This document shows positions 15,022 through 22,552 of a stretch of 37,478 nt of DNA, piece after piece; the stretch's first letter is position 1, and each line of letters begins with the position of its first letter. The translations under genes and the position numbers were made by a program. Below the pieces are notes generated by a model. The model searched no databases, was not told where the DNA came from, and was given only the letters and a program-made list of their open reading frames with translations. The DNA comes from an uncultured Bdellovibrio sp. (GTDB taxonomy: Bacteria; Bdellovibrionota; Bdellovibrionia; Bdellovibrionales; Bdellovibrionaceae): the NCBI RefSeq assembly GCF_946478835.1, contig NZ_CAMLDV010000014.1, forward strand, positions 1 through 37,478. The letters run 5' to 3'.

Positions 15022-16320
15022 ATGAAAAACGCTCTGCTTTTATTTACATTTATTTCTTCCGTCAGTTTCGCTCAAACCGAGTTAACGCTTTCATTGGGTG
15101 AATCCAAAAATTTATCTTTAAAAGGAAATTCTTCGGTCTGGATTCAGGACCGCGAAATTCTGAAAGCGGAGGGACAAGGCTCAAGGCTCGTGATTAAAGG
15201 CGCCCGCGAAGGAAGAACGGTTTTAAAACTAGGTTCAGAAACCTATCACGTCCAAGTTCTTCATCCCAATAAGACGGATTCATTGGCGGAACTAAAAAAA
15301 GATCTTCAAGGCATTGTGGGTTTGTCTGCGCAAGTGGGTGAAGGGGACCTTTTGATTAAAGGTCATCTTTATCGACTGCAGGATTGGGTGAAACTTGCTG
15401 ACTTTGCCCGTGCGAAAGCGTTTTCTTATTCCATGCGTGCAGAACTTTCTTCCGAACTGCAAACTGACGCGCAAAAATATTTCCAGGAATTATTCGAGCG
15501 AGCCAAGCTTCCGCCGCAAACGTTGATTTTTGAACCTTCGCCCGAAATTCGCGTCAGTGCGCCCGATCTAGCCTTTAAAAAATACCAACAGATTCTTTCG
15601 CCCTTTGGTATTTCGGTTTTGCGTGATGAAAACAGTTTGGAAATGGCGCCCACAGTGAAGGTTCAAATCACAGTGGCTGAAATTAAGCGCGACCTTTCAA
15701 TACAATACGGTTTGCAGTGGCCTTCAAGTTACTCCGCAAAGATTCTCAGCACCGGAAAGCGCGTGATGGATGAGGATCTTCCTTTCAACCTTCAAGCACT
15801 TGAAGGGCAAGGTTACGGAAAAATTCTTGCAAGCCCCAATATTCTTTGTCGCAGTGGCAAAGAGGCCGAGTTCTTAGCTGGTGGCGAATTCCCAATTAAG
15901 ATTATGAACTACAAAGCTCAGGACGTTGTTTGGAAACGTTATGGAATTTTATTGCGAGTCAAACCAAAAGCCGATGCCGCTGGCCGAATCAGTCTTTCTA
16001 TTGAAACGGAAGTTTCAACATTGGATGACTCTCGCAAGGTGGACGGTATTCCGGGGATTCTCACGAACCGAGTTTCAAGTCACTTTGATTTGACTCGTCC
16101 TCAGACCATTGCGCTTTCGGGCTTATTAAAAAGTGAAGATGGAAATAGCTCGCAGGGTCTTCCCTTTTTATCAAGGCTTCCTGTTATTGGGGCCCTCTTT
16201 TCAAGCAAAGACTTTCGCGAAAACCGTTCTGAACTTGTGATCTTTGTACGCCCGACGATTTTGAAAGAAGGCGACGACGGCGAAGGCCTTGAGCACCTTC
16301 AAGGGAGAGTTCGTTTATGA
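15022..16320 (+). CDS. rcpA: Tad/Flp pilus secretin (RcpA/CpaC)
   Basis: 432 residues from the ATG at 15022, which opens a signal peptide (NALLLFTFISSVSFAQ). A frame extension begins with TTG at 15004 but is not needed. Residues ~20-90 match the pilus-assembly N-domain of RcpA/CpaC (TLSLGESKNLSL ... GRTVLKLG). A BON-like middle region follows, then the secretin C-domain with the conserved ASPNILCRSGKEAEFLAGGEFP and the late IPGILTNRVSS, LSGLL, LPFLSRLPVIGALFSS and ELVIFVRPTIL. It should form the outer-membrane channel for the Flp pilus. No clear Shine-Dalgarno. Overlaps cpaF by 4 bases (ATGA). Confidence 0.93.
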   Translation: MKNALLLFTFISSVSFAQTELTLSLGESKNLSLKGNSSVWIQDREILKAEGQGSRLVIKGAREGRTVLKLGSETYHVQVLHPNKTDSLAELKKDLQGIVGLSAQVGEGDLLIKGHLYRLQDWVKLADFARAKAFSYSMRAELSSELQTDAQKYFQELFERAKLPPQTLIFEPSPEIRVSAPDLAFKKYQQILSPFGISVLRDENSLEMAPTVKVQITVAEIKRDLSIQYGLQWPSSYSAKILSTGKRVMDEDLPFNLQALEGQGYGKILASPNILCRSGKEAEFLAGGEFPIKIMNYKAQDVVWKRYGILLRVKPKADAAGRISLSIETEVSTLDDSRKVDGIPGILTNRVSSHFDLTRPQTIALSGLLKSEDGNSSQGLPFLSRLPVIGALFSSKDFRENRSELVIFVRPTILKEGDDGEGLEHLQGRVRL

Positions 16321-17429
16321 TGACCGCTGCTAAAAAGATCTACGATCAAATTCAAGATGATATTCATAAAATGCCTTTGAATGAGTTTATGCTTTCTCCT
16401 GATGAGGAAAACAATCTGCGTTCCCAAAAAGTAGAGCAGATCGTTTCCCGTCACGTGCAAAATGTGGAAGAGACTGTGCAAAAACGCGTGCGCTGGGAAA
16501 TGGATTCCTGGGGACCTCTTTGTGAGCCTATGATGGATGAAGCGATCACGGAAATTATCGTCAATGGGCCGACATCAATTTGGGTTGAAAAAGAAGGCCG
16601 TCTGCAACGACATCCGGATTCTTTCTTTTCAGATTTAAGTTATCGCAATTGCCTGGACCGCATCTGCCATGAAGCGAAAGCTCATATCACAAAAGAGCAT
16701 CCTTGCGTCGACGGAAGCTTTCACGATTTTCGTTTAAGCCTTATTGGTTCGGATTTAACGAATACGTCGGCGCACTTTTCATTGCGCCGTCATCCGAAAA
16801 ATCCCTGGACGTTTTTAAAGCTAAAAGAAAAAGAATGGTGCACGCAAAAAGATCTTCAACTCTTTCAAAACTTAATGGAGCAAAGAAAGAATTTCTTAGT
16901 TATTGGCGGCACGGGTTCGGGGAAAACTTCCGTGCTGAATTCATTTTTAAATCTTCTGCCGGAAAATGAACGTGTCGTGGTGATTGAAGATACCTCTGAA
17001 ATTGCACTTCCCAACAAAGCCAGCATGAAACTTTTGACTCGTGAAGATCCGCAAGGCGTGTTGCCGAATGTAGATCAAACTCAACTGGTAAAACGGTCTT
17101 TGCGTTTAAGACCGGACCGCATTGTTATGGGCGAGGTGCGTGGCTCTGAAGCGAAAGATTTTTTAATGGCGTTAGCGACAGGACATGCGGGAAGCTTTGG
17201 AACTCTTCATGCTCAAGATGCGGGACAGGCTTTGATTCGTTTGGAAATGTTGATTCAAATGGGAGCTCCGCAATGGAGTCTTTCGGCGATTCGTCGACTG
17301 ATTCAAATGTCTTTGGATTATGTGATCGTGACCGGGAAAGACAAAGCGGGAAAAAGATGTTTCAAAGGGGCTTATCGTCTTTGCTCTTTGGAAGAAAATG
17401 GAATTTTACTTGAGCCTGCGGAGCTTTAA
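16317..17429 (+). CDS. cpaF: Tad pilus assembly ATPase CpaF/TadA
   Basis: 370 residues of the VirB11/PulE-type secretion ATPase family, CpaF branch. The N-terminal domain includes the family stretch DEAITEIIVNGPTSIWVE near 74-91. Walker A is GGTGSGKTS at 197-205, followed by VVIEDTSEI (Asp box), a Walker B region in RPDRIVMGEVRG, and the His box FGTLHA. It powers Flp pilin polymerisation at the inner membrane. Translationally coupled to the secretin gene (ATGA overlap). The usual next genes tadB and tadC are missing; the convergent rhomboid gene follows, with 4 bases of 3' overlap. Confidence 0.95.
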   Translation: MMTAAKKIYDQIQDDIHKMPLNEFMLSPDEENNLRSQKVEQIVSRHVQNVEETVQKRVRWEMDSWGPLCEPMMDEAITEIIVNGPTSIWVEKEGRLQRHPDSFFSDLSYRNCLDRICHEAKAHITKEHPCVDGSFHDFRLSLIGSDLTNTSAHFSLRRHPKNPWTFLKLKEKEWCTQKDLQLFQNLMEQRKNFLVIGGTGSGKTSVLNSFLNLLPENERVVVIEDTSEIALPNKASMKLLTREDPQGVLPNVDQTQLVKRSLRLRPDRIVMGEVRGSEAKDFLMALATGHAGSFGTLHAQDAGQALIRLEMLIQMGAPQWSLSAIRRLIQMSLDYVIVTGKDKAGKRCFKGAYRLCSLEENGILLEPAEL

Positions 17430-18151
17430 TAAGGGAGAATCAAATTGTCTTCCTTATCGGTGCCGTCTTGATAAGGAGGTGACGGTTGCTCTTCAAAGAA
17501 GACTTCAGAAACAATCGCGGCTTTGAATTTTCCCTGATTAAACCAGTAGTAAATCGCACCAGAGACAACCCCGAGAATGAAACCAACTAGGTGCGCACGA
17601 TAACTCACTTGCGGATCAAAAGCGGCCGAAGGCATAAAAACAGCAAGTGCTACTCCCACAGAGCGAAGAATTCTCTGCATCACTGTTCGTTGCTGATCTA
17701 TGAGGAGATAAAGAACCAACCACATTCCTCCCATCCAGTAGACGACACCGGAGACACCGATGAGGTAGACTTCGGGATTGTAACTCGACAGTACGATGGC
17801 GTTGGTAACTCCGCCGAGCGCAAATGCTAAAAAGGGAAATGTAAAAAGTCCGAAATATCCTGCTAAGAAATAACCAAAGATTGAAAACAGCAAAGAATTA
17901 GAAACAAGATGGCCCGTATCTGCATGGGCAAAAAGAGTCGTCCAAAGACGCCAATATTGATGTTGTGAAAAAACAGAAAATCCCGAAGCGGACATCCACT
18001 GGGAGGATTGAAAAAAATCTTGCCAGTAAAAAACGCTTCCCAGAATTAAAGCCAAAAGCGACCAAGCGGCGGCGAACCATGCGCGACCATTGGGTTTTCT
18101 TGTCAACCACGTGGCACGAACAATTGTCCAAGACCGCTTTGCTGGCTCCAT
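17426..18151 (-). CDS. Rhomboid family intramembrane serine protease
   Basis: 241 residues with about six to seven membrane helices. The catalytic set is complete: H81-x3-N85 in the TM2 HADTGHLVSN, nucleophile S134 in GVSG (TM4) and H187 in RAHLVGF (TM6), plus a WRLW-type L1 loop. So it should be an active rhomboid that cleaves membrane-anchored proteins. A soluble acidic C-terminal tail of ~35 residues (EEQPSPPYQDG...) extends beyond the core. Substrate unknown. Its Shine-Dalgarno GGGAGG, 4 bases from the ATG, overlaps the arm of a hairpin. Downstream of the 18212-18625 gene and convergent with cpaF. Confidence 0.9.
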   Translation of the reverse strand: MEPAKRSWTIVRATWLTRKPNGRAWFAAAWSLLALILGSVFYWQDFFQSSQWMSASGFSVFSQHQYWRLWTTLFAHADTGHLVSNSLLFSIFGYFLAGYFGLFTFPFLAFALGGVTNAIVLSSYNPEVYLIGVSGVVYWMGGMWLVLYLLIDQQRTVMQRILRSVGVALAVFMPSAAFDPQVSYRAHLVGFILGVVSGAIYYWFNQGKFKAAIVSEVFFEEQPSPPYQDGTDKEDNLILPY

Positions 18152-18155
18152 GAAG

Positions 18156-18191
18156 CCTCCCGTGAGGTTGAATTTGAGGCCTCAGCGGGAG
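18156..18191 (-). promoter_or_regulatory. Hairpin masking the rhomboid Shine-Dalgarno
   Basis: On the minus strand CTCCCGCTGAGG (from 18191 to 18180) pairs with CCTCACGGGAG (18167 to 18157) with one bulged base and a 12-base loop. The Shine-Dalgarno GGGAGG (18156-18161) overlaps the 3' arm by five bases and is 4 bases before the ATG. No T-run follows, so this fits translational control better than termination. Confidence 0.55.
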
Positions 18192-18211
18192 ATGTCAAGG
18201 TGACGGATTAT

Positions 18212-18625
18212 TTATTGTTCTTTAAGAGGATTTAAAGCAGGCTCCTGAGGGCGTAATTCTTTTTCTACATAGAACAAGCCATCATTGCTGTCTGTTTTCT
18301 TTAAAGTTTCCTCGGACTTCGCCAGATCGTCTTCGCGAGCGATGTCTTTTGGATTTCCAAAGAATTTTTGATTGAGATCTTCAATCACTTTGAGCTTCTT
18401 CACCTCACCAGGGTTTTTATAAACGGGAGAAGCCTCTGGCTCCGGAAGCTGTCCTGTCTGCCTCATCTCTTCAAGCTGTTTGCTCAAAGTGATTCTGTCG
18501 CCTAAAGAATTTTTTCCCATAGGTCGACCGAGAGCAGGAGCTCCTGGACGCGCCGGTTGAGCTACCGAAATATCGGCCACTCGAGTGCGAGCGCTGGCAG
18601 GAAGAATTCCACTGATTTTTTCCAT
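18212..18625 (-). CDS. Hydrophilic, probably disordered protein of unknown function
   Basis: 137 residues, no signal peptide and no membrane helix. The N-terminal ~50 residues are rich in Ala, Arg, Pro and Ser (VAQPARPGAPALGRPMG), then a short helix (GDRITLSKQLEEM) and a charged C-terminal half (KKLKVIEDLNQKFFGN, then REDDLAKSEETLKK). The S/P/A-rich start leading into ITLSKQLEEM faintly recalls anti-sigma factor FlgM, but the resemblance is too weak to name it. The start has GGAGG 6 bases upstream, in a small CACAC/GTGTG hairpin. It precedes the rhomboid gene by 60 bases on the same strand. Confidence 0.65.
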   Translation of the reverse strand: MEKISGILPASARTRVADISVAQPARPGAPALGRPMGKNSLGDRITLSKQLEEMRQTGQLPEPEASPVYKNPGEVKKLKVIEDLNQKFFGNPKDIAREDDLAKSEETLKKTDSNDGLFYVEKELRPQEPALNPLKEQ

Positions 18626-18721
18626 TCCACACCTCCGTGTGTGCTTGTCAGAAAGTCATCCATGACTCTCTTAAGGTACGTATCGGAATGGAACGTTCAA
18701 ACTTGAGACATGAGAAGGAAA

Positions 18722-18739
18722 ACTGGAACTAGGTCCAGT
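18722..18739 (-). terminator. Weak terminator with the stop codon in its loop
   Basis: On the minus strand ACTGGA-CCTAGT-TCCAGT forms a 6-bp stem whose loop contains the TAG stop of the 18729-19499 gene, followed by TTTTCCTTCTC. It may end that transcript, but the stem is short. Confidence 0.35.
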
Positions 18740-19499
18740 CTAAGAACTGCCAAGGACTTGCAGGATGACCGAGAAGTCTTTCGCAGATGGATTTTACCTG
18801 CGGATCTGCCCCACCCGACCAGAAGGTGCGACCGATCAGAAAACTTTGTGAGAATTCCATCCACGAATTGAAACGGCCTTCGGTGATGGGAGCAAGTTTT
18901 AAGATCTCGGCCCACGCTTCGTCATCTGTTAGATAGCCTGCGATGAAGCCAAGACGGATAAGGTGAACATAACGAGCGGCATCCCACGCAAGAATTCCCG
19001 CCTCGTTAAGATACTTATTGGTGTTTTGAATCCACGAAGCGAGTTTCTGATAATCTTCATCGCTCATTTTGAGTTCTTGGCCTTCGGCAAAATCAAAACT
19101 GAAGATCTGCTTAAACTTAGTCATCGACGCAATATCGATTTTTCCGTCGGAAGGAAGCGTGGATTTTAAAACATTGAATTTGGTGCGGTGACCTTGAGTA
19201 CGAATATTTTCTAAATTTTGTAGAGCAGACTTTTTATCGTGCACGGCCCAGAACTCTTGCAGAATTTCGATGCAGTCCGATTTAATATCGGGTCCGTAGT
19301 TCATATCTAGGCGGAAAAAGTACTCACCGATTTCATTGAGAACTTGTTCCTTTGTTTCTGGAGAAAGTTCTTGTCCCTCTTCCAGGTCAGACCCAATAAC
19401 TTGAAACAGCTCATCAAGAACTTGATTTTCTTCGACAAAAACAGCACCAAGGCTCATCATTTTTTTCTCTAAGTCTGTTTCTGGCAAAATACGCTGCAT
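18729..19499 (-). CDS. DUF1266-like cytoplasmic protein
   Basis: 256 residues, no signal peptide or membrane segment. The C-terminal ~100 residues match the DUF1266 pattern: an AWDAARYVHLIRLGFIAGYL stretch followed by TDDEAW, then F-x-S-W-x-E-F-x-x-S-F-L-I-G-R-x-F-W near the end. The N-terminal half is acidic and helical with no recognised domain. DUF1266 proteins (E. coli YbeR and YbeU are examples) have no established function. The gene stands alone on the minus strand and is divergent from the DUF4097-like gene. Confidence 0.72.
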   Translation of the reverse strand: MQRILPETDLEKKMMSLGAVFVEENQVLDELFQVIGSDLEEGQELSPETKEQVLNEIGEYFFRLDMNYGPDIKSDCIEILQEFWAVHDKKSALQNLENIRTQGHRTKFNVLKSTLPSDGKIDIASMTKFKQIFSFDFAEGQELKMSDEDYQKLASWIQNTNKYLNEAGILAWDAARYVHLIRLGFIAGYLTDDEAWAEILKLAPITEGRFNSWMEFSQSFLIGRTFWSGGADPQVKSICERLLGHPASPWQFLDWT

Positions 19500-19527
19500 G
19501 GAGACTCCTTCCCCCTATTCAATTACG

Positions 19528-19562
19528 TTTAACTTTCCATTTCAAGATGATAGTTTAATCAG
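19528..19562 (+). promoter_or_regulatory. Candidate promoter giving a leaderless mRNA
   Basis: TTTAAC (19528-19533), a 17-base spacer and TGA-TAGTTT (19548-19556) precede the ATG at 19563 by six bases, with no Shine-Dalgarno. This repeats the extended -10 and spacing seen before the Hsp70-like gene at 1123. Confidence 0.35.
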
Positions 19563-20222
19563 ATGCTTAAGAAGTTTCTCCTTGGTCTAGGAGCTTTATT
19601 TTTTATTTTGATGGGATCGCTGATCCTGATCATGGGATATGTTTTTAACAATCCTGATTCGGTTTTCACGGCTTTTAATTCTGTGACGAATAAGATTATG
19701 CAGGGCCAGAAATATGAGGAGAATGAAGAATTTTTTCTTCAAGGGATGAACAATCTCACTCTGTCTTCCCGCCGTGTGGATCTTTCTTTAAAAATTTATT
19801 CGGGAAATACTTTGAAGGTGCAGCTGCACGGAAAGATTCCGCGCTTTGAACAAGGCCCTTTTATTACTCAGACAGCGGAGAAAGATGCTGTGCATGTGGA
19901 GTTTCATGAACCGATTGCGAGCAGTTGGATTCAGATGAACGTGAATGGAAAAGAGCTGACTCAAGAATCAGATGCGAAGCTGCAGGCCGATATCTATTTG
20001 CCAGAGTCTTTTAAAAATCATGTTTCAATTGAAACGCGAGATGGAAATGTTTCTCTTCAGATTCCTAAAGAGCTTTTGTATGAACTGGATCTGCAATCAA
20101 TTTCGGGAAAAATTCAAAACAACGTGACTTCAAATCCGACGGGCGAAGTTCTTCCGCAGAATGTAGGACATATCAAAGTGCAGACGGCAGAAGGTGCTAT
20201 TACCGTCGCACCTCAAGAATAA
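19563..20222 (+). CDS. Membrane-anchored DUF4097-like beta-helical protein
   Basis: 219 residues. A basic start (MLKK) and one long hydrophobic helix (residues 5-28) form a signal anchor; the rest is outside the cytoplasm. The C-terminal half shows the short strand-turn repeats of DUF4097 (putative adhesin/auto-transporter-like beta-helix): IYLPESFKNHVSIETRDGNV, SISGKIQNNV and HIKVQTAEGAITV, where paired D-G-N and S-G-K turns recur. Function in this family is mostly unknown; some members are linked to envelope stress genes. Monocistronic, with a bidirectional terminator shared with aspS. Confidence 0.72.
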   Translation: MLKKFLLGLGALFFILMGSLILIMGYVFNNPDSVFTAFNSVTNKIMQGQKYEENEEFFLQGMNNLTLSSRRVDLSLKIYSGNTLKVQLHGKIPRFEQGPFITQTAEKDAVHVEFHEPIASSWIQMNVNGKELTQESDAKLQADIYLPESFKNHVSIETRDGNVSLQIPKELLYELDLQSISGKIQNNVTSNPTGEVLPQNVGHIKVQTAEGAITVAPQE

Positions 20223-20252
20223 AAAACCCGGAGGTCATCCGGGTTTTTGTTT
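20223..20252. terminator. Bidirectional terminator between the DUF4097-like gene and aspS
   Basis: AAAACCCGGA (20223-20232) and TCCGGGTTTT (20238-20247) form a 10-bp stem with a GGTCA loop and T-runs on both strands. It sits exactly between the two convergent stop codons. Confidence 0.9.
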
Positions 20253-22067
20253 TTAGCCTTTTTTCATTTCTTCGAGATTCTTTTCAGCCAGTGGGCTTAA
20301 GCGAACTCCGACTTCCGCCAACTGATCGCGGCTGACTTCACTTGGACAGTCTGCCATCAAGTCCGAAGCCTTCGCTGTTTTCGGGAAGGCGATCACTTCG
20401 CGAATCGCATCAGTTCCGCAAAGAAGCATCACAAGACGGTCCATACCCCAAGCGATACCACCGTGAGGAGGCGCACCGTATTTCAAAGCATCGAGCAAGA
20501 ATCCAAATTTTGCTTCTTGTTGTTCTTTGTTCATACCCAAAAGACGGAACATCGCCTGTTGCAACTCTGTACGATAGATACGGATACTTCCGCCACCCAT
20601 TTCATAACCGTTACAAACAAGGTCGTAAGCTTTTGCGAGCATCTTGCCGTAAGTCGCTTCGTTACCGTCGATCAAATCCTGCATGAACTCATCTTTTGGA
20701 GATGTGAACGGATGATGTCTTGAAACCCAACGTTTTTCCTCTGGAGAGTACTCAAACGCAGGGAAGTCGATCACCCACAAGAAATGATCTTTCGATGTAT
20801 CGATCAAATTCAATTCTTTACCCAAGTGCAAACGAAGCGTCGACAACGCCGCACATGCGACTTCGAAATCATCGGCAACAACCAAAGCGCAATCGCCCGG
20901 GTTTGCGCCCACAGCTTTAAACATCTCCATCAATTTTTCTGGAGTGAAGAATTTAGAAACTGGAGACGACATTGTGCCGTCAGCTTCGGCTTTAATCCAC
21001 ACAAGGCCTTTGGCGCCTGCGCGTTTTGCCATATCCGTCAATTTATCAAACTGACCGCGAGAGTATGTGCCACCCTTAGGTACTGCGATACCACGCACGA
21101 TTCCGCCACGCGCAAGCACGTCGTCGAAAACTTTAAAGCCTGAACCCGTTACGATGCCTTGAAGATCTTTGATCTCCATGCCGAAACGAGTGTCTGGTTT
21201 GTCACTGCCGTAACGATCCATCGCCTCTTGGAAAGACATGCGAGGAATATCACCGACATCAACGCCTTTGATTTCTTTCCAAATCGTGCGCAAAAGTTTT
21301 TCGTTCATTTGCATGATGTCTTCTTGATCGATGAAAGACATCTCCATATCGATTTGTGAGAACTCCGGTTGACGGTCCGCACGCAAATCTTCGTCACGGA
21401 AGCAACGAGCGATTTGGAAATAACGGTCATAACCAGACACCATCAAAAGCTGTTTCAAGATTTGTGGCGATTGAGGCAAAGCATAGAAAGTTCCTTGGTT
21501 CACGCGCGAAGGAACAAGATAGTCACGCGCTCCTTCGGGAGTGGACTTAAACAAGATCGGCGTTTCGACTTCAACAAAACCATTGTCAGAAAGGAAACGA
21601 CGAACCAACTGCGCCACTTTATGGCGAGTCAAAAGATGATGAGTCAAACGAGGAGAACGAAGATCCAAGTAACGGTGCTTTAAACGCAAAGTCTCGTTCA
21701 CGTTTTCGTCGTCCACTTGGAATGGAGGAACGGCGGACTCATTCAGAATTTCACAACGAGTGGCTTCGACTTCGATAGCACCTGTCGCGATTTTGTTATT
21801 TTTCATACCGTCTGGACGAGCGCGTACAACACCCTCAAGCGCAAGAACGAATTCTCCGCGAAGATTTTTTGCAGCCGAAGTTTCTGGTTTATTCGGATCC
21901 AAAACAACTTGCACAATACCTTCACGGTCGCGGAGGTCGATAAACACAAGACTTCCGTGGTCGCGACGCACGTCGACCCAGCCCATGAGGACTACTTTTT
22001 GGCCTACTTGAGGGAGGGCCAGACTTCCACAATAATGCGTTCTCTTTAGATCTTTAACAAACTTCAT
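20253..22067 (-). CDS. aspS: Aspartate-tRNA ligase
   Basis: 604 residues from the ATG at 22067, where AAGG lies 7 bases upstream and the usual N-terminus (MKFVKDLKRTHYCGSL) begins; the frame is open to 22157. Class II synthetase of the bacterial type, with an OB-fold anticodon-binding domain (VVLMGWVDVRRDHGSLVFIDLRD), the signature QSPQILKQLLM, motif 2 region FRDEDLRADRQPEFSQID, a GAD insertion (~290-430), HHPFTSP and motif 3 GGIAWGMDRLVMLL. Length matches bacterial AspRS (about 590). Whether it also charges tRNA-Asn cannot be decided by eye. It stands alone on the minus strand. Confidence 0.97.
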   Translation of the reverse strand: MKFVKDLKRTHYCGSLALPQVGQKVVLMGWVDVRRDHGSLVFIDLRDREGIVQVVLDPNKPETSAAKNLRGEFVLALEGVVRARPDGMKNNKIATGAIEVEATRCEILNESAVPPFQVDDENVNETLRLKHRYLDLRSPRLTHHLLTRHKVAQLVRRFLSDNGFVEVETPILFKSTPEGARDYLVPSRVNQGTFYALPQSPQILKQLLMVSGYDRYFQIARCFRDEDLRADRQPEFSQIDMEMSFIDQEDIMQMNEKLLRTIWKEIKGVDVGDIPRMSFQEAMDRYGSDKPDTRFGMEIKDLQGIVTGSGFKVFDDVLARGGIVRGIAVPKGGTYSRGQFDKLTDMAKRAGAKGLVWIKAEADGTMSSPVSKFFTPEKLMEMFKAVGANPGDCALVVADDFEVACAALSTLRLHLGKELNLIDTSKDHFLWVIDFPAFEYSPEEKRWVSRHHPFTSPKDEFMQDLIDGNEATYGKMLAKAYDLVCNGYEMGGGSIRIYRTELQQAMFRLLGMNKEQQEAKFGFLLDALKYGAPPHGGIAWGMDRLVMLLCGTDAIREVIAFPKTAKASDLMADCPSEVSRDQLAEVGVRLSPLAEKNLEEMKKG

Positions 22068-22181
22068 AAATCTACCTTGCTCGTGAGGGACAGATTTACA
22101 TATTGTGCCATTCCAGTCAAAAGCCATATTTTTATACCTCCCATAAGTCGAAGCCACTTGGCATTCTGCTTCCTTTTTCTC

Positions 22182-22199
22182 AGGACTGTCCTTTATAAT
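22182..22199 (+). promoter_or_regulatory. Consensus -10 element with adjoining inverted repeat
   Basis: A perfect TATAAT (22194-22199) is directly preceded by AGGACTGTCCT (22182-22192), an inverted repeat with 5-bp arms in the position where a repressor would cover the -35/-10 spacer. There is no good -35 at the usual distance (TTCCTT-like only), which suggests activator dependence or tight control of the small gene and rpoH-like gene that follow. Confidence 0.45.
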
Positions 22200-22239
22200 T
22201 TTAGTTCAATATCTGTCCCATTAAATGAAGGTAAGGTAG

Positions 22240-22545
22240 ATGCCAAAATTCACAATAGACCACGAAAGCAGTCAGAACGCCGAAGAGGCTTACAAAAAAA
22301 TTAAAGAATTCCTTTCAAACGATCAGGACATTCGACGCTTTGACCCAAAGCTTCAATGCTCTTTTGACGATGGCGGGAAGAAAGCAGCTTTGAAAGGAGC
22401 GCAATTTAAAGCGGATATGACGGTGGCTTCCGCTGGCGCAGGCAGTAAAGTCTCCGTGACTGTCGATCTGCCATTGATGCTTACTCCGTTCAAAGGTAAA
22501 GTCCAAGAAACTTTGCAAAGGAAACTGGCTAAGTATCTAGGCTAA
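22240..22545 (+). CDS. Small PHA-system-like (PF09650-type) protein
   Basis: 101 residues, soluble. The C-terminal VDLPLMLTPFKGKVQETL and the preceding hydrophobic strand K-V-S-V-T-V-D-L-P fit the small 'polyhydroxyalkanoic acid system' family (PF09650), in which a short START-like fold is predicted; the N-terminal FTIDHESSQNAEEAYKKI is also of that type. No PHA synthase or depolymerase gene is nearby, so the family name does not prove a storage-polymer role. A GAAGGTAAGG purine stretch precedes the ATG. It is 7 bases upstream of the sigma factor gene, so both are probably one operon. Confidence 0.65.
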   Translation: MPKFTIDHESSQNAEEAYKKIKEFLSNDQDIRRFDPKLQCSFDDGGKKAALKGAQFKADMTVASAGAGSKVSVTVDLPLMLTPFKGKVQETLQRKLAKYLG

Positions 22546-22552
22546 AAACTCT

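Noticed and set aside
18212..18625. FlgM (anti-sigma-28) identity for the disordered protein
   Set aside because: The S/P/A-rich start and short helix resemble FlgM only in general character; length, C-terminal half and distance from fliA do not support the name.
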